DNA from: Afipia massiliensis
GTDB taxonomy: Bacteria; Pseudomonadota; Alphaproteobacteria; Rhizobiales; Xanthobacteraceae
DNA: 64,000 nt
Assembly: GCF_014203115.1 (NCBI RefSeq)
Contig: NZ_JACHIJ010000005.1
Span: 496,001 to 560,000 of the forward strand
Reading direction: 5' to 3'
Shown here: in pieces, positions 36,052 through 43,530 of the stretch
Numbering within the stretch: position 1 is the first letter of the stretch
Layout of the letters: each line of letters opens with the position of its first letter
Position numbers and translations under genes: made by a program
The notes under the pieces: model-generated
Told to the model about the DNA's origin: nothing
Seen by the model: only the letters and a program-made list of their open reading frames with translations
The model's database searches: none

Positions 36052-36678
36052 TCATGACGGCAATGATGCTCGCCGCGGTAACGAGCCGATTCGCATAGCC
36101 GCTTGGTCGCCACAGGGCACAAGACGTTCCATCATCGACGACAGTTGCTGAAACTCGGCGGCGCTCAGACAATCAAAAAGCGCGTCGTTAACAGGGGCTT
36201 GCACACTGACGAGATCGTCGAGTAACCGCCTCCCTATTGGCGTCACCGTCAGCAGAACGCGACGCCTATCATTCTTGTTGATCCGCTTTTTGACAAGATC
36301 CGCCTCAACGAGCTTCGATACTTCGATCGAGACGAAAGCACCCGATACATGAAGGTGCTCGGCAATACGGCTGACGCCTACCCCCCTCTCTCCCTGTAGG
36401 TATGCGATCGATATCAGCGTCGTATAGGCGACACCCGAAATTCCAAACCGTTCGCCAAAACCCGCGCGGCACTGGCTCACCCGCGCACTGAATGCTAGAA
36501 AATCAAGAATACATTTGCGAAAGAGTGCGTCGCTTCCTCCCGGCATCAGTTCTGGTTTTGTCACCGTCAGTCGCGGCACCGCCGTTAACTCCTCAAGCCG
36601 TAACGCTTTCTGTTTGACATATGGCGAATGCTGCCGTCTTTCAGATGATGCGTAATCGGGCTCGCCGTCGACCGGCAT
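36052..36678 (-). CDS. MarR-family regulator
   Basis: The 208-residue protein has a winged-helix MarR core (about residues 60-170): VSRIAEHLHVSGAFVSIEVS, then KLVEADLVKKRINKNDRR with the DRR wing motif, then VLLTVTPIGRRLL. The N-terminal 45 residues are polar and atypical, so an internal start is possible. A FixK-type box lies 58 bp upstream, so it may be part of the anaerobic regulon. It does not adjoin an obvious target gene; the ThDP/flavoprotein operon is the nearest candidate. Confidence 0.82.
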   Translation of the reverse strand: MPVDGEPDYASSERRQHSPYVKQKALRLEELTAVPRLTVTKPELMPGGSDALFRKCILDFLAFSARVSQCRAGFGERFGISGVAYTTLISIAYLQGERGVGVSRIAEHLHVSGAFVSIEVSKLVEADLVKKRINKNDRRRVLLTVTPIGRRLLDDLVSVQAPVNDALFDCLSAAEFQQLSSMMERLVPCGDQAAMRIGSLPRRASLPS

Positions 36679-36729
36679 GAAAATCTCGTCTCGTCAAGCG
36701 GCAGTATGCCGGATCAGGATGCGAGGTCT

Positions 36730-36743
36730 TTGAGCGAAATCAA
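36730..36743 (-). promoter_or_regulatory. FixK/FNR-type box TTGAGCGAAATCAA
   Basis: The dyad has perfect TTGA/TCAA ends and is centred 58 bp before the MarR ATG, in the 99-bp gap after the FNR-type gene. The position fits activation of the MarR gene. Confidence 0.6.
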
Positions 36744-36777
36744 TCTCTTCTCAAAATTTCCGATGTCGGACAATTCA

Positions 36778-37530
36778 TCACGTCCACGCCAGAGCTTCTG
36801 CGCGCGCCAGATTCAGCAAGCGAAATCCCTTCGGAACATTGATGATGACTTTCTCCCGCTCAAGCTGGGTGAATGTGCGGCTCACCGTTTCAATTGTCAG
36901 GCCAAGAAAGTCCGCAATGTCCCGGCGCTTCATGGGCAATGGCAAGGTTTTCGGCTCCTCCCCAAGCCGTGCGATGCGGTCGCGCCAGCCAATGAGAAAC
37001 AACGCGACCTTCTGCTCCGCCGAACGGCTACTGAGCAGAAGCATCTGGTTACGGGCCAAATGAAGCTCACGCACCTCGAACTCATTCATTCGGCGCAACA
37101 TATTTGGTTTGTCATCAGCGAAGCGCGAGAACCCTTCCTTGGAAAACCGGCAGGCGACAATCGGTGTAATCGCATCGGCCGAGAAACTGTAGCGATCGGA
37201 AAGTGTCGTTCCCAAGAAATCTCCGGGCAATGCAAACCCGACGATATGGCGTCGTCCGTCGGGCAACAGTCTATACAAACGCGCGACGCCTTGCGTCAGA
37301 CTATAGACCTTGCTGGCATTCTCATCTTCCGAAAACAAGGATTCCTTCGATGCGAAGCGGGTCTCCTTACCTAATTTTTCTAGGTCGTGGAGTTCGACTG
37401 AGCCGAGCGCTGCGCACAAGCTGAGCGCGCGCGCCCAGCAATGCAGACAACGGCGCGGACAGTCACCGGACAATCGCGGGAGGGCGGACTGCGGCATCAG
37501 GCTGCTCCAGGATGGATGCTTGACCCGCAT
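36778..37530 (-). CDS. fnrN: FnrN-type oxygen-sensing Crp/Fnr regulator
   Basis: This is the only one of four Crp/Fnr proteins here with a cysteine cluster. Residues Cys28-x2-Cys31-x7-Cys39 in CLHCWARALSLC, together with a Cys in VACRFSKEGF, match the four ligands of the FNR [4Fe-4S] centre. The recognition helix LGLTIETVSRTFTQLE has the E-x2-SR motif that reads TTGAT sites. The 250-residue form starts at 37530, with a GGAAG ribosome site; the frame to 37596 would begin upstream of the transcript start predicted from the FNR box. It probably triggers the low-oxygen response and regulates itself. Confidence 0.85.
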   Translation of the reverse strand: MRVKHPSWSSLMPQSALPRLSGDCPRRCLHCWARALSLCAALGSVELHDLEKLGKETRFASKESLFSEDENASKVYSLTQGVARLYRLLPDGRRHIVGFALPGDFLGTTLSDRYSFSADAITPIVACRFSKEGFSRFADDKPNMLRRMNEFEVRELHLARNQMLLLSSRSAEQKVALFLIGWRDRIARLGEEPKTLPLPMKRRDIADFLGLTIETVSRTFTQLEREKVIINVPKGFRLLNLARAEALAWT

Positions 37531-37621
37531 TCTGGCACTTCCCAGTTCCCCTAACCAACAGCTAACTACACATAAGACACGAGCGGATCGTCGCATTATC
37601 TGCGAATTCTCAGTCTCCTAA

Positions 37622-37635
37622 TTGATCCAGATCAA
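37622..37635. promoter_or_regulatory. Perfect FNR box TTGATCCAGATCAA
   Basis: The sequence is an exact TTGAT-N4-ATCAA consensus, with all ten defined bases matching. It lies 98 bp before the fnrN-type ATG and about 135 bp before the DUF6455 ATG, so it could act on either divergent gene. It is the best FNR site in the window. Confidence 0.82.
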
Positions 37636-37709
37636 TTCATATGACGTCACGGTGCGATACTCACGCGCGAAATCCTCCGCGGCTTTCTGACACTCTAGTT
37701 TGCGCCAAA

Positions 37710-37728
37710 ACAAAGTTCGTAACTTTGT
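37710..37728 (+). repeat. Palindrome ACAAAGTT-CGT-AACTTTGT upstream of the DUF6455 gene
   Basis: Two perfect 8-base arms flank a 3-base spacer, 36 bp before the DUF6455 ATG. It partly overlaps a near-FixK sequence (TTGC-N6-ACAA at 37700-37713). It may be an operator for another regulator. Confidence 0.45.
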
Positions 37729-37763
37729 TGCATGCCATAGTATACGAAACTGGAGGATGGCCC

Positions 37764-38201
37764 ATGGCTTATGATTTCGCTGAGACTCTGAGGCGGCGGC
37801 TTTCCCGTTGGATAGCTGTGCGTGAGCTTAGATCCCTCGATAGGATTCAGCGGGGTGAGTTGGCGCGGGATATTGGACTACCCGAGGATGTCTTGGGGCG
37901 ACTTATTGCACGCGGCGGCCGCACCGACGATCAATCACGACGTCTTATGTATGCGCTTGAACTCGATATGAATAAAATCAGATCATTCGATAGCGGCGTA
38001 GCTCGCGACATAAGTGTCGTTTGTTCCGAATGTTTGGCGACAAGCCGATGCCAAAGTGAACTTGCCGCAGGCACGGCGCTAAAGAACTATCACGAGTATT
38101 GTCCTAATGCCGAGACATTCGATGCTCTTCGGCAGGAGTTAGGGCGCAGCCGGAGACAGGATCGAACAACCGGAACCAATCAGTCAACTCGCTCCGCTTG
38201 A
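37764..38201 (+). CDS. DUF6455 family protein
   Basis: The 145-residue protein has a helical N-terminal part (LARDIGLPEDVLGRLIARG). A cysteine-containing C-terminal part follows, with VVCSECLATSRCQSEL and NYHEYCPNAETF. The four cysteines could bind a metal or cluster. The family is uncharacterised and common in alphaproteobacterial anaerobic gene neighbourhoods. I use the ATG at 37764, with GGAGG upstream; the frame from 37641 crosses the promoter region. It is divergent from fnrN. Confidence 0.78.
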   Translation: MAYDFAETLRRRLSRWIAVRELRSLDRIQRGELARDIGLPEDVLGRLIARGGRTDDQSRRLMYALELDMNKIRSFDSGVARDISVVCSECLATSRCQSELAAGTALKNYHEYCPNAETFDALRQELGRSRRQDRTTGTNQSTRSA

Positions 38202-38276
38202 TATCGGAACAAGGCAATCTGCAAAAGCAAATGCCGGTTCTGTGAATTGGTATGTGCGCAACCATGACGGAACTCT

Positions 38277-38828
38277 CTAATAGAGTTCTCCAAGCCATTT
38301 TCGTATTTCATCGGCATTTTCCGAAAGCTCGGTCGAAAATTCGCCGGCAAAATTTCTCCAGGCATCTAGGTTGCGCGCCGGCACTCCGATAATGGCCGGG
38401 ATGCCGCGCTCAAGCGCTTTCGCCATCAGACCGCACATCCCCCCGCCATCGGCTTCCACCTTGCCAAACTTGTTAAGCACAAGCAGGGCAGGATCATTCT
38501 CGAGGCTTCTTTCGACCTTCATGGAGGCATCGACCAGAGCCGCCACATCAAGACGGCATCCCCTCGCGCCTGCGCCGCGGTCGTCAAAAAGCGGAGTGCG
38601 GTGACCGCTGGCGAGATCTTCGAGCAGCACATCGCAGCGCCGATCGGATCCCTCGCATACCGGGTGTTGCAGAACTCCTGAGAGAACCAGATTGCGCGAG
38701 CGGCATTCGCTGACGATCCACTTGAAAATCGCATCCGGATATTCGTCGTTCGCGTAGACAATCGCGGCAAGGCTCGGTTCGTGCTGCCGCGTCAAATCAG
38801 GCGCCGGGCCGGAATGCAATGCAAACAT
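38277..38828 (-). CDS. DUF2478 protein (molybdenum-linked)
   Basis: The 183-residue protein matches DUF2478, seen near molybdate transport and molybdoenzyme genes: CDVLLEDLASGHRTPLFDDR then GARGCRLDVAALV. It also has LLVLNKFGKVEADGGGMCGL and IPAIIGVP, which suggest a P-loop-NTPase-like core without a classical Walker A. It overlaps the moaB-type gene by 32 bp. It is the last gene of the nar operon; a role in molybdenum cofactor supply is inference. Confidence 0.8.
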   Translation of the reverse strand: MFALHSGPAPDLTRQHEPSLAAIVYANDEYPDAIFKWIVSECRSRNLVLSGVLQHPVCEGSDRRCDVLLEDLASGHRTPLFDDRGAGARGCRLDVAALVDASMKVERSLENDPALLVLNKFGKVEADGGGMCGLMAKALERGIPAIIGVPARNLDAWRNFAGEFSTELSENADEIRKWLGELY

Positions 38829-39369
38829 CGGAATTGACCTCGATTGGACGCGCCCCGATTAGCTCAAGACAATACGGGATCGCAGGGAAGATCGCGTTCA
38901 GGCAGACGTCGATGGCTGCAGGGCGACCGGGCAGATTGACGATCAGGGAATGATTGCGTGTACCGGCGATTTGACGCGACAAAATGGCCGTTGGAACGTG
39001 GTCTAAACTGACTCGCCGCATCAATTCACCGAAACCAACCAGTTCGCGACCGATGACCATGCGCGTTCCCTCGGGCGTGAGATCGCGTGGAGCAGGTCCG
39101 GTCCCGCCTGTTGTCAGAACAAGATCGCAACCTTCGCGATCCGACAATTCGATCAGCGCATTAGCAACGCTTTCCGCGCCGTCAGGAATAATCTTGAAGA
39201 TAACGATCCAGTTCGACCGAATGACCTTTCCTAGGAAGGAATTAACAGCCTTCCCGCTCTTGTCGTCGTAGAGACCCTGGCTCGCGCGATCAGAGACAAC
39301 AAGAATGCCGATCCGTGCGAGCGGCTTTGATTCCGTGAGATTGGTTGGGTTGTCGCGTCCGAGACTCAT
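38797..39369 (-). CDS. moaB: MoaB/Mog-type molybdopterin adenylyltransferase
   Basis: The 190-residue protein activates molybdopterin by adenylylation before molybdenum insertion. Its core shows IGILVVSDRASQG, then TTGGTGPAPRDLTPEG and NLPGRPAAID, the nucleotide- and molybdopterin-binding motifs of MogA/MoaB. I use the ATG at 39369; a frame to 39486 adds residues unlike the family. It is coupled to the upstream gene by a 4-base overlap, and serves NarG in the same operon. Confidence 0.85.
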   Translation of the reverse strand: MSLGRDNPTNLTESKPLARIGILVVSDRASQGLYDDKSGKAVNSFLGKVIRSNWIVIFKIIPDGAESVANALIELSDREGCDLVLTTGGTGPAPRDLTPEGTRMVIGRELVGFGELMRRVSLDHVPTAILSRQIAGTRNHSLIVNLPGRPAAIDVCLNAIFPAIPYCLELIGARPIEVNSDVCIAFRPGA

Positions 39370-39722
39370 GAACAGCCTCCGCTTCCTCCACACGTGCATC
39401 CCGCATGAGCATGGTCCATATCGTTGTGAGAAGCCGGCGGGGCTTCGTCCTGCTGCAGCGACCAAGCGATCATGTACGTCAGACAACCCGCCCCCGGATC
39501 ACTGGTACGTTCGAGAGCATTCATAAGGCCTAGCCAGTCTTCGCTGCCGGCAAGGTTTGCAAAACGTCGCACGGCCCCCGATGCATATTCGCCGACGCTT
39601 TCCCCGAACCGGTGCATCATGGCATCGACACGCGCCAACAGTACGATGTCGCCGCAGGCAATCAGCGCTTCCGCCGCATGGACCTCGTCGTCAAAGCCAC
39701 GGATAATTTCACCGAGTTGCAT
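39366..39722 (-). CDS. Cys-tailed small protein of the nar operon
   Basis: The 118-residue helical protein reads MQLGEIIRGFDDEVHAAEAL and VGEYASGAVRRFANLAGSED. It ends in a His/Cys-rich tail, HAHAGCTCGGSGGCS, which could bind metal. It occurs in the nar operon after ppiC and overlaps moaB by four bases. I know no assigned function. The frame to 40079 is antisense-like extension across ppiC and is not used. Confidence 0.7.
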   Translation of the reverse strand: MQLGEIIRGFDDEVHAAEALIACGDIVLLARVDAMMHRFGESVGEYASGAVRRFANLAGSEDWLGLMNALERTSDPGAGCLTYMIAWSLQQDEAPPASHNDMDHAHAGCTCGGSGGCS

Positions 39723-39735
39723 GCGGCGTTCCTTT

Positions 39736-40560
39736 CTACTGGACCAGTGGCGTGTCCGCGGCCGCGAGCGAAATGCCGGTAATCTCGGCCCGGCCCGCAA
39801 GGATCGAGATGTATTGCGCGAGCGCCCGATGTTCGACGCTGAATGCCAGATAGTCGGCGATCCGCTCCCGTGCGATCTCGAAAGGCAACATCTGCCCTTC
39901 CGCGCGACGATCAAGACGCACGACATGAAAGCCATAACGGGTTTCGACGATCGCAATATCGCCTGGCTGCATCCGTTCCAGTGCCGCCTCGAATTCCGGC
40001 ACGGTTTGTCCGTGAGTGATCTGCCCCAGGTACCCACCCTCCAATGCCGACGTCGTGCAAGCAGAATGATTGGTGGCAAGATCCGCGAAAGCGGCGTGGT
40101 CCGATTTCACGGCCGCAAGGATCGTATCGGCAGTCGCCCGCGCCTCGCCACGCGCAGCCACGTCGCCACGCGGGGCGGCGACAAGAATGTGAGCTGCCTC
40201 ATAAAGATCTCCCGAGCGAAACCGCTGGCGGTTCTGTTCGTAAAACCGTCTGCAGGCCGCTTCGTCCGGTTCGGGTGTGATGACTTCACGCTCGACCAGC
40301 GTCCGCATCGCAGCCTCGTCCGCTGTCTCGATGCGGCCATCGGGATCGCTGAGGGGCTCCGCCTCGACGCCAAGGCGCGCGGTTTCCTGGAATAACAGTT
40401 CCCGCACGACCAAGGCACGAGCCGCCGCCTGCCACGCCAGAATTGGCTTTTCGGCAGGATGGTTCTGGACTTCCCTAGCGATCGCCTCCCGGGGAATAAG
40501 CACCCCGTTCACACTGATCGTCTTCGGCTTCGGCAAGACATTCGAAACTGAGCAATCCAT
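39736..40560 (-). CDS. PpiC-type peptidyl-prolyl isomerase
   Basis: The 274-residue protein has an N-terminal helical region and a parvulin domain. The domain is marked by EAAHILVAAPRG, then LEGGYLGQITHGQTVPEFE and TRYGFHVVRLDRR. Such NifM/PpiC-like proteins occur at the end of nar operons and assist folding of the nitrate reductase. No signal peptide is evident, so it is probably cytoplasmic. Four bases separate it from narI. Confidence 0.85.
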   Translation of the reverse strand: MDCSVSNVLPKPKTISVNGVLIPREAIAREVQNHPAEKPILAWQAAARALVVRELLFQETARLGVEAEPLSDPDGRIETADEAAMRTLVEREVITPEPDEAACRRFYEQNRQRFRSGDLYEAAHILVAAPRGDVAARGEARATADTILAAVKSDHAAFADLATNHSACTTSALEGGYLGQITHGQTVPEFEAALERMQPGDIAIVETRYGFHVVRLDRRAEGQMLPFEIARERIADYLAFSVEHRALAQYISILAGRAEITGISLAAADTPLVQ

Positions 40561-40564
40561 GAAT

Positions 40565-41290
40565 CTACTCCGCGGGTTGGACCGGCGGCGGGGCAACCCG
40601 GCCACCGGTGCGGCTGCGCACCACCTGATAGCCGCGCCGGCCGAGATACCAGACCGGAGCGCTCCAGACGTGGACTAGGCGCGTGAATGGAAAGACGAGA
40701 AAGATCGTCATGCCCAGCGTCAGATGTGCTTTGAAGATCGGGTGCACGTCGAGAACATACTGAGCGGCATCCGGCTGCAGCGTGACGATGGCCTGCGCCC
40801 AGTTCATGAATTTCACCATCTCATGACCATCGAGATGGCCGGCCGACAGCGGAATGGTGGCAAGACCGAGCAGCAACTGCGCGAACAGGATCAGCAGGAT
40901 CGCGGTGTCACCGAACGACGAATTGGCGCGGATGCGCGGATCGAACAATCGGCGGTGGGTCAGCAGAGTAATGCCGACAAGGCACATCAGGCCCGCCACG
41001 CCGCCAGCAACCATCGCCATTATCTGCTTGAAGCTGTGCGAGATGCCCATCATGTCGAACACCCAGATCGGCGTCAGCAGGCCGACGAAATGGCCGCCGA
41101 AGATCACCAGGATGCCAACGTGAAAAAGGTTCGAACCCCACATCAGCTGACGACGTCGCAGCAACTGGCTCGATCCGGTACGCCACGTATACTGCTCGCG
41201 ATCGAACCGAAAGAGGCTCCCGAGCAGAAACACTGTGAAGCAAAGGTAGGGATACCAGCCGAAGACGATAGAGTTGAGCGATTGCATCAT
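40565..41290 (-). CDS. narI: NarI, cytochrome b subunit of nitrate reductase
   Basis: The 241-residue membrane protein has five helices. It binds two b haems through histidines in FHVGILVIFGGHFVGL and in the region around KAHLTLGMTIFLVFPFTRLV then HVWS. It takes electrons from quinol to NarH. The N-terminus and length are those of typical NarI. Confidence 0.94.
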   Translation of the reverse strand: MMQSLNSIVFGWYPYLCFTVFLLGSLFRFDREQYTWRTGSSQLLRRRQLMWGSNLFHVGILVIFGGHFVGLLTPIWVFDMMGISHSFKQIMAMVAGGVAGLMCLVGITLLTHRRLFDPRIRANSSFGDTAILLILFAQLLLGLATIPLSAGHLDGHEMVKFMNWAQAIVTLQPDAAQYVLDVHPIFKAHLTLGMTIFLVFPFTRLVHVWSAPVWYLGRRGYQVVRSRTGGRVAPPPVQPAE

Positions 41291-41302
41291 TGTTGCCTCC
41301 CT

Positions 41303-42013
41303 TTAGAGGGCTGACGGCGCGGGTTTGACCGCGCGCGTGGCATGACGAAGGCGGGCGGCAAGGCTTTCATGCCCGCACGCACTCTGACCTTGCGTGCCCG
41401 GGCCAAACCTGACCTCCTCTTCTTCCCACGCTGCATCGAGCGCAGCGAAATCCATTGGATCCGGATCGGGACCTTTCAGGAGTTCATCGACAATCTCTCG
41501 TTGCGGCGCTACGGCAACGATCGCCACAAGCGTATCGAAGATGGCTCTATAGCTGGATTTGCGCCGGCCAAGCCGCTCGGCCATTGCGGCTAGAATATGT
41601 GCCGGCTGAGCGAGCAGATCACGCGCCGCCGCCACTGGCTGCGTCGACAGGAATTCGAGAAACAACGGCACAAAGTCCGGCAGTTCATTGGCGGCAATTG
41701 AGAAGCTGGCATCCTCGTAGAGCTTCTTCAGATCGACCATGGCCTGGCCCCGGTCGCGGCTTTCACCGTGAACGTGTTCGAACAGATGCAGGGCAAGCGT
41801 ACGGCTCCGGTCGAACAACAGACCGTAATCCTCCTGAAGGTCGTAAAGCTCACCAGTCGCGATTTGCTCGATAAGAATATCAAGCGCGCGCCGCCGGGCG
41901 GCAGGCACGAGATTTTCCGAATCCAGAACCGCTCTGAATTCTGGAGCCGCCATAATCAGATCCTGGGAGGGATAGGTGAGAAGCGCCGAAAGGATTTTGA
42001 ACGTCTTCATCAC
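41303..42013 (-). CDS. narJ: NarJ, nitrate reductase chaperone
   Basis: The 236-residue protein is the dedicated chaperone for NarGH assembly and molybdenum cofactor insertion. The family region GLLFDRSRTLALHLFEHVHG then ESRDRGQAMVDLKKLYE is present. It overlaps narH by four bases. Confidence 0.94.
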   Translation of the reverse strand: MMKTFKILSALLTYPSQDLIMAAPEFRAVLDSENLVPAARRRALDILIEQIATGELYDLQEDYGLLFDRSRTLALHLFEHVHGESRDRGQAMVDLKKLYEDASFSIAANELPDFVPLFLEFLSTQPVAAARDLLAQPAHILAAMAERLGRRKSSYRAIFDTLVAIVAVAPQREIVDELLKGPDPDPMDFAALDAAWEEEEVRFGPGTQGQSACGHESLAARLRHATRAVKPAPSAL

Positions 42014-43530
42014 ATGACCTCCATCGGAGTTTTGTCCTTGCGCGGTGAGCCGAACAGATTAACTTCGGTTTCGCCACCCGAGCATCCGTTACCGAACGTG
42101 AAGCCGCAGGAGCCGCGCATATCGTAGGCGTCGGCGCCCACTTCGCGATGGGCCGTCGGAATGACAAACCTATCTTCGTAGTTTGCGATCGCCATGATCT
42201 TGTACATTTCGTCGATCTGTTCGGCTTTCAGTCCGACCCGCCGTGCAATCGCTTCATCGACGACCCCGTCGATCGTCTTGGCGCGCATGAAGGCGCGCAT
42301 CGCAAGCATACGTTCGAGCGCGAGCGTCACCGGCTTCTCGTCCCCTGCTGTCAGCAAGTTGGCGAGATACCTCATTGGAATGCGCAGCGACTTGACGTCG
42401 GGCATTTCACCGTCGGAGCCGATCTTGCCGGCAGACGCGGCCGAGGTGATGGGCGACAGCGGCGGCACGTACCACACCATTGGCAATGTGCGGTATTCAG
42501 GATGCAGCGGGAACGCCACCTTCCATTCCATCGCCATTTTCCAGATCGGCGATATCTTAGCGGCCTCCAGCCATGCATGGGGAATGCCCTGCCGTTCTGC
42601 CTCCGCGATCACCGCCGGATCGTTGGGATTCAGGAAAACGTCGAGTTGAGCCTGATACAGGTCGCGCTCGTCAGGTGTGCTGGCCGCTTCGGCAATCCGA
42701 TCGGCATCGTAGAGCACGACGCCGAGATAGCGGATGCGGCCGACGCAGGTTTCGGAACACACGGTCGGTTGACCGGCCTCGATCCGCGGATAGCAAAAAA
42801 TGCACTTCTCCGACTTTCCCGAAGACCAGTTGTAATAGATCTTCTTGTAGGGACATCCCGAGACGCACATGCGCCAACCGCGGCATTTGTCCTGATCGAT
42901 CAGGACGATGCCATCTTCCTCGCGCTTATAGATCGCGCCCGAAGGACACGCCGCAACGCAGGTCGGATTCAGGCAGTGCTCGCACAGCCGCGGCAGATAC
43001 ATCATAAAGGTGTTTTCGAACTGACCGTAGATCTCCTTCTGCACGCCGTCGAAATTTACATCTTTCGAACGCTTTGCGAATTCTCCGCCAAGAATTTCCT
43101 CCCAGTTCGGACCCCATTCAATCTTTTCCATGCGTTCGCCGGAAATAAGCGAGCGCGGGCGAGCAGTCGGCATCGCCGCCATCTCCGGGGCCTTCTGCAG
43201 ATGTTCATAGTCGTAGGTGAACGGCTCGTAGTAGTCATCGATCTCCGGCAAATCCGGATTTGCGAAAATATTCGCCAGCACGCGCCACTTGCCGCCGATC
43301 CGCGGCGCTATCGAGCCGTTACGCTTGCGCGTCCAGCCGCCTTTCCAACGTGTCTGATTTTCCCAATCCTTCGGATAACCGATGCCGGGTTTGGTTTCGA
43401 CGTTGTTGAACCACGCGTATTCCATGCCTTCGCGGCTGGTCCAGACGTTCTTGCATGTTACGCTGCAGGTGTGACACCCGATACACTTGTCGAGATTCAG
43501 CACCATCGCGATTTGGGCACGGATTTTCAT
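42010..43530 (-). CDS. narH: NarH, Fe-S subunit of nitrate reductase
   Basis: The 506-residue subunit carries four clusters. The cysteine groups are CIGCHTCSVTCKN; CEHCLNPTCVAACPSG; CRGWRMCVSGCPYKK, where the Trp replaces a Cys to give the [3Fe-4S] centre; and CIFCYPRIEAG with CSETCVGR. It carries electrons from NarI to NarG. It overlaps narG and narJ by four bases each. Confidence 0.96.
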   Translation of the reverse strand: MKIRAQIAMVLNLDKCIGCHTCSVTCKNVWTSREGMEYAWFNNVETKPGIGYPKDWENQTRWKGGWTRKRNGSIAPRIGGKWRVLANIFANPDLPEIDDYYEPFTYDYEHLQKAPEMAAMPTARPRSLISGERMEKIEWGPNWEEILGGEFAKRSKDVNFDGVQKEIYGQFENTFMMYLPRLCEHCLNPTCVAACPSGAIYKREEDGIVLIDQDKCRGWRMCVSGCPYKKIYYNWSSGKSEKCIFCYPRIEAGQPTVCSETCVGRIRYLGVVLYDADRIAEAASTPDERDLYQAQLDVFLNPNDPAVIAEAERQGIPHAWLEAAKISPIWKMAMEWKVAFPLHPEYRTLPMVWYVPPLSPITSAASAGKIGSDGEMPDVKSLRIPMRYLANLLTAGDEKPVTLALERMLAMRAFMRAKTIDGVVDEAIARRVGLKAEQIDEMYKIMAIANYEDRFVIPTAHREVGADAYDMRGSCGFTFGNGCSGGETEVNLFGSPRKDKTPMEVM

